Assembly (NCBI GenBank): GCA_041908765.1
Contig: JAYREU010000004.1
Location: 1 to 14,491 of the forward strand
Reading direction: 5' to 3'
Length of the DNA stretch: 14,491 nt
DNA from: CAYUST01 sp041908765
Lineage (GTDB): Bacteria > Patescibacteriota > Gracilibacteria > Absconditabacterales > Absconditicoccaceae
The notes beneath the pieces are model-generated. The model saw only the letters and a program-made list of their open reading frames with translations, had not been told where the DNA came from and searched no databases. A program made the translations under genes and the position numbers. How positions within the stretch are numbered: position 1 is the first letter of the stretch; each line of letters opens with the position of its first letter. Shown here piece by piece: positions 1-7,642 of this stretch.

Positions 1-39
1 GGCACAAGCACCTGAGACCTTGCCTCAGGCACAAGCACC
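1..39. repeat. 27-nt tandem repeat unit with 19-nt palindromic core, entering from outside the window
   Basis: Positions 1-12 and 28-39 are identical (GGCACAAGCACC), giving a period of 27. Between them lies the palindromic core at 11-29, with arms CCTGAG and CTCAGG around a 7-base centre. The core differs at one base from the cores inside dnaX (2708-2807), where the period is also 27. In this gene it is read as P-E-T-L-P-Q. More copies probably lie upstream of the window; that is inference. Confidence 0.75.
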
Positions 40-1315
40 AATAACTACCACAGAAAAATCTGCTGGACTTTCGCCAGAAGCAAAAAAAACTATCAAAGAT
101 ACTATGGCACAGACAGAAAAAAAACAAACACTTCCGCCTTCATTATCCAAAAATTTCCCTGCTCAAAAACCAGCTCCCGAAAAACAAACTCCCCCAGTTT
201 CACAGCAACCCCAGAAGCCAAAGCAAGAAGTGAAGAAAGCAGAAGTAAGTACATCTCAAGTCTCTCCGAAAAAGGAAGTAAAACAAGAGACGAAAAATAC
301 TTCTACGCCTCAAGTACAAGTACCTACTCAAAAAATAAGTGCTCCAGAACAATCTAAGTCAGTGGTGCCAAAGGTTACTCCTCAAGCTGTTCCCCAAAAA
401 CCAGCAGAAAAGATCACGCCTCAAACTGAAGTTGTTTCTCCTGTGTCAGAACCAGTAGTCACAGAAGCACCTCAAACCAAAGTAGTTATTGTAGAAGAAC
501 GAAAAACAGAGACACCCGTGGATACCAAACAAGTCACCGCCCCAGCTACTGAAAAACTCCCCAACGAAATCACTCTCCCTGAGGCAGCTGCAGAAAATCA
601 AGCGGTAGAAGAAGCTCTCGTTATCCCTACAGAACATAAAGAGACGCAATGAGACACGGTTGATCTCGATAGTCTCGACACCCAGACACTCCCACCGCCA
701 GAAGAAAAAGTAACTCCTCCTCTTGATCTCGAATCACTAGACACACAGTTTGCTCCACATGCCAAAAAAGTAGTTCATCCCAAATGATCGTCAGTACCAA
801 TAGGTATGATTTTGCGTATTGTGGGAGTGATTATCGTCATTGGTATGGCTTGGGCAATGTATACGGTGATGTTTCCATCTGTTCCACAACGTCCCATTAC
901 AAACACTACCACAACGGGCACAGAACTCCCGTTGGCTGAGGACACACCAACCCTCGTAGATGATGAGGTCAGTACAGGCGATCTCCCTGCACAAAACACA
1001 GGTACGTATGGTATGCCAACCAAAGAGGAGGGAGAAGCAGCGGCGAAAAATACAGACCAACCAAGCGGTAATTTCACTTTTGATGAACTAGCCGCGAAGC
1101 TCACCGCACAACAAAAACAAGCACAAACAATTGCCAACAAAGCAAAACTCCTCAATGACAAAGAGGCTATCAAGTTTAGTATCGTCTCTATCCGCAAAGC
1201 GAGTGAAGCACTCAAACGTATCGAAGATGATCCAACCATCACTGCTTCAGAACTCACCGATATTGCAACCAAGATTGATCTCTACTTGCAAGAGGCTGAA
1301 TTACGTATACAGTAA
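2..1315 (+). CDS. Pro/Gln/Lys-rich single-span membrane protein, 5' end outside window
   Basis: The frame is open from the first bases to TAA at 1313-1315 once TGA at 650-652 and 785-787 is read as Gly (437 residues visible). The standard code would split it into two unrelated-looking pieces. The first ~215 residues are low-complexity, rich in Pro, Gln, Lys, Thr and Val, and start inside a 27-nt tandem repeat. Just after the first UGA an acidic stretch repeats a motif (DLDSLDTQ, then DLESLDTQ). One hydrophobic segment (about residues 270-290, GVIIVIGMAWAMYTVMF) is followed by ~145 residues ending in a helical, Lys/Gln/Glu-rich region that looks able to form a coiled coil. A long disordered cytoplasmic arm, one membrane span and an extracytoplasmic helical domain is the likely arrangement. 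I do not recognise the family. The Xer recombinase starts 32 bases downstream on the same strand and may be co-transcribed. Confidence 0.8.
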
Positions 1316-1347
1316 CTTTATAAATTTGTTTATTTGTAACGTTGTGT

Positions 1348-2247
1348 ATGAAGGAAAAACTTTCTGACTACATCGAACACTTCATGTCGTACTTACACTA
1401 CGAAAAAAATACGAGCCCCAAAACAATTGAGAACTATCAGTTGTGGCTCAGGAGATTTTTGTGATTTTTTGGAGATAGACCGGTGAGTGAGATAAAGCCA
1501 TTCATCGTCTTATCATTTAGGAAACACTTGGATAAGGAGCTGGGCTTGCAGATCAAGACGATCAACTACCATATTGTTGCGTTGAGATCTTTTTTGAAGT
1601 TTTTGCTCAAAAATGATATTGATGTGATCGCACCTGATAAATTAGAACTGTCGAAAACACCACCGAGAGTGGTGCAATTTTTGGAAGAAGATGATATCCA
1701 AGCACTGCTCGCAGCACCGACAGAGCGAGAAAAAAGTCCGCTCAAAAGAGCGAGAGATGAGGCTATACTCGCTATGTTGTATGGGAGCGGAGTGAGAGTG
1801 ACCGAGTTGATTTCTCTCACGAGAGATGCGTTGCCGGTGCATGGACAACAGATTCAAATCGTCGGTAAGTGAAGCAAACTCAGGTCGTGATTTATCACGC
1901 CTCAAGCGCGCGCCAAGTTGGAGGCATGGTTGGATATGAGAACTGATGACACACCACAACTCTTCATCAATCTCGCGCGCAACTCGAAGCAAGGCTCACT
2001 CTCGAGAGCAAGTATCGAACAAATTGTGAGAGATTATGCGCGTCTCGCTGGCATCAAAAAAAGAGTCACACCGCATACGCTCAGACATAGTTTCGCAACG
2101 TCACTCCTACGCAAAGGCGCAGATATCCGTGCAGTACAAATGCTCCTGGGCCACAGCTCTATCACCACGACACAAATCTACACCCACATCTCCGACAAAC
2201 ATCTGCAAGATGTGCATAAGTTGTTGGACGAGATTGTGGAAGAATAG
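1348..2247 (+). CDS. Xer-type tyrosine recombinase (XerC/XerD family)
   Basis: Site-specific recombinase of the integrase family. XerC/XerD relatives resolve chromosome dimers at dif through a covalent 3'-phosphotyrosine intermediate. The product is 299 residues, the usual length. The N-terminal SAM-like core-binding domain covers about residues 1-90 and the catalytic domain about 105-290. All six catalytic positions are readable: R150 (GSGVRVTEL), K174 (GKGSK), H243 and R246 (HTLRH), H269 (LLGHSS) and Y278 (QIYTHI), spaced almost exactly as in E. coli XerD. Three TGA codons (1462, 1870, 1888) are read as Gly; the one at 1870 follows catalytic K174 in the family's GKG motif. ATG at 1348 gives a typical N-terminus. 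The stop is TAG, two bases before the end of convergent dnaX. CPR cells often carry a single Xer; I cannot tell XerC from XerD or exclude an element-borne integrase, but no att site or phage gene is visible. Confidence 0.93.
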
Positions 2248-2249
2248 AT

Positions 2250-3857
2250 CTATATCATCTGTTCTTGCAGGTAGGTCTCCTTGCTTTTGTAAACGCATAA
2301 CAAACGGATTGGGCGACCGAGTATGGTTGAAAGTTCACCTTCGAGGTAGGTGCGTGTATCTGTGTTGTTGAGCATACCACAATACTGTTCGTTGATCACG
2401 GTCATTTCTACGAGATCATCAGTCACGCGCGCAATGAGCGAGCTTTTTTTCAAAATACTTTTGACCATAGTTTTGTCTACACGTGCAATGAGTTGCTCCA
2501 TGAGCGATTCATGGGTAGCTCCTGCTTGTGAAGGAGTTTCCAAAGGAAGGGTATTGTCGGGTATTGAACTAGCAGTTGGTGGAACAGGAGGCAAAGGGGC
2601 GAAGTCCCTCGCACTTGTAAGAGGGGCCTGCTGTGGGGTGGCATCGGACAGTGTCGGAGCAACGGCAGGAGTTTTGGTAACGGTAAGTTTGGGAGCAACT
2701 TCAGGCCCCTGAGACGTTGCCTCAGGGATAAACCCCTGAGACGTTGCCTCAGGACCGAGGCCCTTCGACGTTGCCTCAGGGATGAACCCCTGTGACGTTG
2801 CCTCAGGAGTGCTAGTATTCTGAACTTTGTTTGGCGTCGTCTCACTACGAGTCATCGTTGCACCATTCCCCTGCATCCGTTGTCGTAGATGCATTTTGAT
2901 AATAATCATAGGTTGTGGATAATAACGTCCATCTGCTAAGATAGCACTTCCCACCTGAGCTAGTGAAGCATACGTCATTGGATCTTCCATAAAATGTTCA
3001 TCGAGATAGAGCAACAGATCCTTGATGCATTGAAGCAGGTCTACTCCATCTCCTGCTAGTTTATCCAAAAATTGTGCAAGTGCATCTGATTGTTTGGTCA
3101 CGATGAGGTTGAGTAATTCCTGGAGCGTCGCCTGTGAAACAACACCCAAAAAAGTAGTCACCGCCTCTACAGTGATATTGCCAATCATGCTCAACTGTTC
3201 GAGATATTTAATCGCATCACGCACTCCTCCATTCGCAAGCTTAGCGATCAACGCTAATGCTTCTGGTTCGTAGGTGATATGCTCTTGCTCAGCAATGTAT
3301 GCAAGTCTCGTAGCAATATCAACAACAGGCAATTGTTTGAACTGAAACACCTGGCAACGAGAAATGATCGTGTCTGGCACTTTGTGAATTTCGGTCGTCG
3401 CCAAAATAAACACCAGATACTCTGGCGGTTCTTCCATGATTTTGAGAAGCGCGTTGAAAGCGCCTTTGGAAAGCATGTGCACCTCATCTATCACGTAGAT
3501 TTTCTTGCGCAACTGTGAGGGAGGGTAAAGCGCCTTGCTGATGATTTCGTCTTTGATATTATCTACACCGGTATGTGATGCAGCATCTATTTCAACATAA
3601 TCAACTGTTTTTCCACTGTCAATCAATGCGGAAACCGGATCATCTGACAAGTGCTCCCATGCATTAGGCGTCGTGGCAGTTGTGAGTTTGGCGATTAGTC
3701 TCGCCGTGGTAGTTTTACCTGTCCCCTTGGGCCCATAAAGAATATAATTATGCGAAAATTTCCCAGCACGTGCTTGTGCACGCAGGACATCCAAAATATG
3801 TTGTTGCCCAACCATATCTTCAAGATTTTTGGGGCGATAGGTACGATAAAGAGACAT
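2250..3857 (-). CDS. dnaX: DNA polymerase III subunit gamma/tau (clamp-loader ATPase)
   Basis: AAA+ motor of the clamp loader, which opens the beta clamp and loads it at primer-template junctions. It is 535 residues with no internal TGA. It begins with the family hallmark (YRTYRPK...VGQQHI). Walker A GPKGTGKT is at 42-49, Walker B DEVH at 124-127, sensor-1 ATTE at about 153-156 and the SRC Arg-finger motif at 166-168. The four zinc-binding cysteines normally found between Walker A and Walker B are absent: the stretch 57-90 has no Cys. Residues 351-384 are four nine-residue tandem repeats (PEATSQGFI type) from a 27-nt DNA repeat, in a Pro/Ala/Thr-rich linker before a short C-terminal domain. 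ATG at 3857 gives the canonical N-terminus; no clear Shine-Dalgarno sequence precedes it. None of the 27 glycines uses UGA, unlike most neighbours. No tau/gamma frameshift signal was recognised. Confidence 0.96.
   Translation of the reverse strand: MSLYRTYRPKNLEDMVGQQHILDVLRAQARAGKFSHNYILYGPKGTGKTTTARLIAKLTTATTPNAWEHLSDDPVSALIDSGKTVDYVEIDAASHTGVDNIKDEIISKALYPPSQLRKKIYVIDEVHMLSKGAFNALLKIMEEPPEYLVFILATTEIHKVPDTIISRCQVFQFKQLPVVDIATRLAYIAEQEHITYEPEALALIAKLANGGVRDAIKYLEQLSMIGNITVEAVTTFLGVVSQATLQELLNLIVTKQSDALAQFLDKLAGDGVDLLQCIKDLLLYLDEHFMEDPMTYASLAQVGSAILADGRYYPQPMIIIKMHLRQRMQGNGATMTRSETTPNKVQNTSTPEATSQGFIPEATSKGLGPEATSQGFIPEATSQGPEVAPKLTVTKTPAVAPTLSDATPQQAPLTSARDFAPLPPVPPTASSIPDNTLPLETPSQAGATHESLMEQLIARVDKTMVKSILKKSSLIARVTDDLVEMTVINEQYCGMLNNTDTRTYLEGELSTILGRPIRLLCVYKSKETYLQEQMI
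2708..2807. repeat. Four tandem 27-nt repeats with palindromic cores inside dnaX
   Basis: Four 19-nt cores start at 2708, 2735, 2762 and 2789, exactly 27 nt apart, separated by 8-nt spacers (GATAAACC, ACCGAGGC, GATGAACC). The first two cores are identical, with perfect arms CCTGAG and CTCAGG; the third and fourth carry one or two changes in the left arm. On the coding (minus) strand each unit encodes nine residues of the type PEATSQGFI. The array sits in the linker between the ATPase part and the C-terminal domain, where insertions should be tolerated. Confidence 0.9.
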
Positions 3858-3915
3858 ACGAGAAGTAAGATATAAGAATTAGAATTAAGGGATTTTGCCT
3901 TCCATGAGGGATCCT

Positions 3916-4064
3916 GTAGGGGCGCGCCGCAGGGGCGTGCAAATAGCACGCCCACCATTCGCGCCCTAACGCACCCACCATTTAGACTACACCAAATAGA
4001 TGGTGAGGGATAAAACCCCCCTTCGTCCACCCTTACGGGTACCGAGGCCCCCTTCACAGGGGGG
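3916..4064. repeat. GC-rich hairpin cluster in a non-coding gap (REP/MITE-like)
   Basis: The gap 3858-4136 between dnaX and the FecR-like gene holds no convincing gene. It contains three inverted repeats. (a) A perfect 8-bp stem GGGCGTGC/GCACGCCC (3933-3940 and 3946-3953, loop AAATA) nested within outer arms TAGGGGCGCG (3917-3926) and CGCGCCCTA (3960-3968). (b) A 9-bp stem with one G-T pair, CACCATTTA (3976-3984) and TAGATGGTG (3997-4005). (c) CCCCC and GGGGGG around TTCACA (4048-4064). The base composition is much richer in G+C than the flanks. Both flanking genes are on the minus strand, so it lies downstream of the FecR-like gene and just upstream of dnaX; it could terminate one, regulate the other, or be a dispersed repeat element. 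Confidence 0.6.
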
Positions 4065-4136
4065 AAATGGTTTTTTCAAAAAAACACGTATTACCGTGTC
4101 TTGTATAGTGGAAAATGATGTCGTTGCAAGAACGAG

Positions 4137-5558
4137 TTAGGGCACCATCAAAAGATTCATCGTGAGTCCTTTGGCTTGAAGCACTTCTACCAACTGCTGT
4201 TCATCGAGTGATTCGCCAGCAAACTCACCAAACGGCCACTGATTAATAGTACGAAGGATGTTGCTCAATGCTTGAAGTCTCTCTTGATATTGTGGAGTAA
4301 CGTAGTATTTGGCAGTGATACTAGTAGACAAGTTGTCAATCCAGATTGCTCACAAAGCAAGTGTTTGCTCACTCGTAGGAGGCATAGTTACCTCATCAGA
4401 GAGTCCTGCCGTCGCACGCTGTACAGTACTGAGTAAATTAGTATAGGTAATACCAAAACTATACTCATTGCCTTCGAGATAGAAACGCACCATTTGTTCG
4501 AGCTTGCCATTGAGTGCGCTCGGTGAAAGGTTGCGAAGCTGATTGGATAACTCAGGTGCAATAACTTGCTTTTCGTTGGTATCGGTCACACGAGCAACTG
4601 ACGCTGCGAGCGTAGGAGGAGTAGACGTACCTGTATCTTGATCTGATGTATCATTATCGGTGGGTAGTTGTGCAACCTCTGGATCGACCTCATAACGAAT
4701 CGCGAGAGGCAATTCTTTGAGTTTAGCCAAAGCCACCTCTGCTTCTTCGGGAGGGAGTACTTCTAGATCTTCTGCCAAAGATACCATTTGATGTGATTTG
4801 ACGGTAGCCACAATATGTTCATTTTCATCTTTGGTCAAAGATTTGACAAGCACATCATCACCATTGTTGGCAATCATCGTTTTGCCTTGTTCATTGCTCG
4901 CAATGACTACATCGACACTAGCATCTGTAGAAACATTCTCCACTTGGAAGTCTGGTGTTTTGATAACGACCTGCTCGGTGACTTTTTTGGTAGTAGGGGT
5001 ATTGGGAGCGATATAAGAAATCACTTCGAGGTAATCACCTGCCAAGAGGTTGATCGCATAGGAGGCAACACCATCGGTAGTACCCAATGATTCAAGTACA
5101 AATTCTGCAGGTCACAAAATGGTTGCCTTGAGTCCATCACGGACGGTAAAGGTCACTTTGGCACCTGGAGAAAGGATAACCTTCTCATTGGGAGTCAATT
5201 CGGTCACGGTGACTTCTTTGTCACCTTGGAAAATATGTATTTCACCTTGCGCCATCAAAATACGTCCTACCGTATCAGCTTGTACGACTCCAGCCATTTG
5301 CTCGATACTCACGCTACCATCACCTATCTGAGCAAGCTTGGTAAGCGGACCATTGGTCTCTGGACTAAACGCAATATAGACAACCACTGCTACCAGTGTC
5401 GCTGCAAAAGAAAAAGATGTCACTTTAGCATAGTACCCAACCTTGGAGAGGTTGAGAACTCTATGGGACTTGTGGAGGAATTTGTTATAAATCTGCATTT
5501 GCTCCTCTTTGTCGAGCTTGGAAGCACGGAAATGAGCAAAATATTCATCTAAACGCAT
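4137..5558 (-). CDS. FecR-like domain membrane protein
   Basis: 473 residues once TGA at 5112-5114 and 4350-4352 is read as Gly; the standard code breaks it into three pieces. A short charged cytoplasmic N-terminus (1-45) precedes one membrane span (about 47-64). The extracytoplasmic part begins like FecR: repeated short beta-strand motifs (VGRILMAQGEIHIF, then LTPNEKVILSPGAKVTFTV) followed by ILGPAEF, whose Gly149 is the first UGA and sits where FecR-like proteins conserve Gly. A second set (VVIKTPDFQV to NNGDDVLVKS) resembles the later FecR strands. The rest is a Thr/Asp/Pro linker and a helical C-terminus with no family I recognise. Classical FecR proteins relay envelope signals to an ECF sigma factor, but none is visible here. 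ATG at 5558 follows an in-frame TAG five codons upstream. The stop is TAA. Confidence 0.82.
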
Positions 5559-5647
5559 ATGTCTAGGTATTGGCTATTTGAAGCTAAAAATCGTTGCTTC
5601 AACCATATATACGAACGAAAAAGAGGTTTGTGACAGAAAATGTAGTA

Positions 5648-5914
5648 TTATTGGTATATATTTTCCCTTTGGCCTACCACCAGGATAATTATGAGAAACC
5701 CTTTAGCATCTATATCGCAGATAACTCTATAATCTCCGATACGAAATCTCACCGTTCACAATGCACTATTGATCAATTTCTTGCTAAACTGCAATGGATC
5801 TCACGTAGCACAGAAATAGTCCATTTTTGCTAGTATCCTTTTTTGTTCATCTGCAGGCAAACGCAAAAATTCTTTGTAAGCAGACTTTGTATAAACATAT
5901 CTCCACATATGCAT
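5648..5914 (-). CDS. RelE/ParE family toxin of a type II toxin-antitoxin pair
   Basis: An 88-residue protein seen only when TGA at 5801-5803 (Gly38) and 5756-5758 (Gly53) is read as Gly. The C-terminal half carries the family signature: LGTVRFRIGDYRVICDID, a hydrophobic beta-strand (FLIIILVVG), then a charged end (QRENIYQ), matching the usual G-x-x-R-x-R-x-G-D-Y-R pattern. Gly53 is the conserved glycine just before the first strand of that motif. RelE relatives cleave mRNA on the ribosome; ParE relatives poison gyrase. The sequence alone does not decide which. ATG at 5914 is six bases after the antitoxin stop; a second ATG at 5908 is possible. Length and gene order (antitoxin first) are typical. 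Confidence 0.85.
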
Positions 5915-5920
5915 ATATGA

Positions 5921-6217
5921 CTAAAGAAGTGACTTTTTCACTGTCTCGGCATCTACAATATCACCTACCTCAACCTCTTCTCTAGATTTTTGGATTTTAG
6001 CTAAGTAACCTGGCGATTGTAATGCTTGGATATCCTCAAATAAATGGGTCAATTCTTCCATACTTATCACCACACCACACGGCTTACCATTGGTAGTAAT
6101 AATTTTGTGGCCAGTGAGGAGCATTTTGGGGGATTTCTGTATCTCTTTGATACTCACAAAATTCTCTGTCTTGAGCCAGTCTTGGAGTTGCAATGAAGAA
6201 AAATTATATACAGTCAT
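5921..6217 (-). CDS. Phd/YefM family antitoxin
   Basis: A 98-residue protein. Its middle (SIKEIQKSP, then HKIITTNGKPCGVVISMEEL) has the Phd/YefM pattern of a small DNA-binding fold with the 'TTNGKPxGVVIS' strand-turn. The acidic C-terminal half would be the toxin-neutralising segment. It lies immediately before the RelE/ParE toxin and would be co-transcribed with it. In this family the antitoxin, often with the toxin, represses its own promoter; a direct repeat sits just before its start codon. The stop is TAG and no UGA codon is used. Confidence 0.88.
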   Translation of the reverse strand: MTVYNFSSLQLQDWLKTENFVSIKEIQKSPKMLLTGHKIITTNGKPCGVVISMEELTHLFEDIQALQSPGYLAKIQKSREEVEVGDIVDAETVKKSLL

Positions 6218-6234
6218 ATATACTTTGATATACT
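6218..6234 (-). promoter_or_regulatory. Direct-repeat operator candidate of the toxin-antitoxin operon
   Basis: On the minus strand AGTATAT is repeated exactly after three bases (AGTATAT-CAA-AGTATAT), directly abutting the antitoxin ATG. It lies between the predicted promoter and the start codon, a usual place for Phd/YefM autoregulation. The exact repeat is seen; its role is inferred. Confidence 0.5.
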
Positions 6235-6245
6235 AAAACGTATAT

Positions 6246-6273
6246 ATAATAATGAAATAAAAATGAAATGCAA
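6246..6273 (-). promoter_or_regulatory. Predicted sigma-70-type promoter of the toxin-antitoxin operon
   Basis: On the minus strand TTGCAT (6268-6273) and TATTAT (6246-6251) are separated by 16 bases. Transcription would start near 6239, just ahead of the direct repeat and the antitoxin start. The region is very AT-rich, so chance matches are easy. Confidence 0.45.
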
Positions 6274-6346
6274 AGAAGATCTACAGAATTTTTTTGAAGA
6301 TTCAAATAAAAAAACCCGGCGAATAGAATAGGAGGTGTAGGCTATG

Positions 6347-6667
6347 CTACGTTCCGCCTGAACCAACTTGCGTCGCCTTAATCTTGACCTTATACTTTGT
6401 CAAGTGTAGGATACCGCCTGAGAGGGTTTTCTCCTCTCCATTGGGAGTTGTAAACTTAACTGCCTGTCCATCAGTGCTTACCCATGACACATCACTTTCA
6501 GGGACCTCAATGTTCACCAATGTGTCCCCGATCGCTGTCATCTCTAGAATGTGACGCATCTCAACTTCCACCATGCCGTCAGCATCTGGAGTTGATTCTG
6601 AGGGCCCACATGATACAAAGGTAACCACCACAACTAACATAAAGAAGGAAATAATTTTACTTTTCAT
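6347..6667 (-). CDS. Small lipoprotein of unknown function
   Basis: A 106-residue product. Residues 1-20 form a lipoprotein-type signal peptide (MKSKIISFF, a Val-rich core, then FVSC) with Cys20 as the likely lipidated residue; the lipobox is slightly atypical (Phe at -3). The mature part is about 85 residues, acidic first, then short alternating segments suggesting a small beta-domain (VSWVSTDGQAVKFTTPNGEEK). I recognise no family. ATG at 6667 is preferred over a GTG four codons upstream because it puts the signal peptide at the end. It follows the Cys-pair membrane protein by about 76 bases on the same strand and may belong to the same transcription unit. The stop is TAG; no UGA is used. 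Confidence 0.75.
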   Translation of the reverse strand: MKSKIISFFMLVVVVTFVSCGPSESTPDADGMVEVEMRHILEMTAIGDTLVNIEVPESDVSWVSTDGQAVKFTTPNGEEKTLSGGILHLTKYKVKIKATQVGSGGT

Positions 6668-6743
6668 AATGTTCTTCACTTTTTTTTATTTTTATACATA
6701 TCTTATAATAAAAGTCAATAGAAAGCATTTCAAGATGCAATAC

Positions 6744-7076
6744 CTATTTTTTGCCATACGTCGCGCATTTCTCCATATCGGGCATATATTCACATTGCTC
6801 GGCTACAGGATCAAGGAAAATAGCGTGGTTGGCAGGATCGAGGACGTAGTCACAGTCAGGTCCGCTCGGGAGCATGAGGCATCTATGGAGTTCCATCTTT
6901 TGTTCGATGGTCAGCGCGTCTCTTTGTAGAGGCGTGGTATACTGGCGAAAATATCCAAGTCACGAAAAAGGAGGAGGAACGGCGTCCTTCCTCCCCATGA
7001 AATACCACAATGCACCAGCGACAAGCAGAAAGGCAGACAATACTGCCATCCCCTGTCTCCACCAGGTAAGCATCAT
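6744..7076 (-). CDS. Small membrane-anchored protein with two C-x8-C pairs
   Basis: A 110-residue protein, visible only if TGA at 6960-6962 (Gly39) is read as Gly. ATG at 7076 (or the adjacent ATG at 7073) is 11 bases after the cupredoxin stop; the stop is TAG at 6744-6746. Residues 10-28 form one hydrophobic span (AVLSAFLLVAGALWYFMG) with a short N-terminal tail. The rest should be outside the membrane and holds four cysteines at 66, 75, 95 and 104: two C-x8-C pairs 19 residues apart. The spacing suggests two disulfides or a metal site. I recognise no family. Its closeness to a CuA-type cupredoxin suggests a partner in copper handling or redox chemistry, but this is inference. Confidence 0.75.
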
Positions 7077-7087
7077 ACCAATAAGTG

Positions 7088-7579
7088 TTATTCAGTAACT
7101 ACAACAGTTCCTTTCATTTCTTTATGTCCTTCACCACAGAAGGTAGGACAAGAGAAAGTAAATGTGCCTACCGTAGAAGTATCCAACATCACACCACCAT
7201 CTACTTCGGTGACGACCATCGTGTCAAACTTCGCACCATGCTTGGTGTCTTGATCAGTGATCACTAATTTTACTTTTTCGCCTTTTCTGACGGTGACCGT
7301 GTTGGGGAGATATTCCCATCTTTTGGCAGTGATACTAATAGTTCTGATGTCATCATCCATGTCACCTGTTCCCTCAGCATCACCTGTACCGTTGTCTTCG
7401 TCGTCTTCTACATCACCCGTTTCGTTAGCATCATCGTCGTCTTGATCATCTGCATCATCTGTGTCTACTACTGCTCCTGTCTTGGTGGCATCGTCTGTAG
7501 GAGTAGGTTTGGGAGCTGGTGTACATCCTGCAATAAAGAGTATTGCAAAGAGAAATACGAGAAGTGTATTGAATTTCAT
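7088..7579 (-). CDS. CuA-type cupredoxin lipoprotein (COX2-like)
   Basis: A 163-residue protein. Residues 1-19 are a lipoprotein signal peptide ending in a good lipobox (FIAGC, Cys19). Residues 20-78 form a low-complexity linker of Asp, Gly and Thr that would hold the domain away from the membrane. The cupredoxin domain (about 79-163) has the CuA ligand set seen in cytochrome oxidase subunit II: His114 (DTKHGAKF), then C144-x3-C148-x3-H152-x2-M155 (CPTFCGEGHKEM). The aromatic RWEYLP start and VTVRKGEKVKL strand also match. ATG at 7579 is preferred over an upstream in-frame start because it begins the signal peptide exactly. CuA sites pass single electrons, but no oxidase subunit I or heme protein is in view. 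The MFS gene precedes it by 63 bases and the Cys-pair gene follows by 11. No UGA is used. Confidence 0.9.
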   Translation of the reverse strand: MKFNTLLVFLFAILFIAGCTPAPKPTPTDDATKTGAVVDTDDADDQDDDDANETGDVEDDEDNGTGDAEGTGDMDDDIRTISITAKRWEYLPNTVTVRKGEKVKLVITDQDTKHGAKFDTMVVTEVDGGVMLDTSTVGTFTFSCPTFCGEGHKEMKGTVVVTE

Positions 7580-7642
7580 GGTAATCAAAAAAATATATAA
7601 AAACACATATGTATGCTAGTGAAAGGAAGGCACAAAACAAGC

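Noticed and set aside
775..1272. Minus-strand open frame opposite the first gene
   Set aside because: It is antisense to the membrane span and helical domain, low-complexity Ser/Val-rich, with no start signal or family.
20..1315. Two separate genes or a pseudogene with in-frame stops in the first coding region
   Set aside because: The frame is unbroken apart from TGA, and the same pattern occurs in about ten other genes with intact families. UGA = Gly explains it.
2708..2807. CRISPR array
   Set aside because: The 8-nt spacers are too short, the repeats are palindromic and in coding phase, and no cas gene is present.
3695..4057. Minus-strand open frame running from the hairpin cluster into dnaX
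   Set aside because: It overlaps the dnaX N-terminus in another frame and consists largely of translated inverted repeats.
5594..5833. Plus-strand open frame opposite the toxin
   Set aside because: The opposite strand encodes a complete RelE/ParE toxin in UGA-Gly code, so this is a shadow.
6289..6314. AT-rich hairpin (TTTGAA-GA-TTCAAA) flanked by T and A runs as a bidirectional terminator
   Set aside because: The stem is only A-T rich with a two-base loop. It would be too weak to call, though its place after the lipoprotein gene is suggestive.
6573..6929. Plus-strand open frame between the lipoprotein and the Cys-pair gene
   Set aside because: It runs antisense to both genes and has no family features; the minus-strand reading has signal peptides and conserved-looking Cys spacing.
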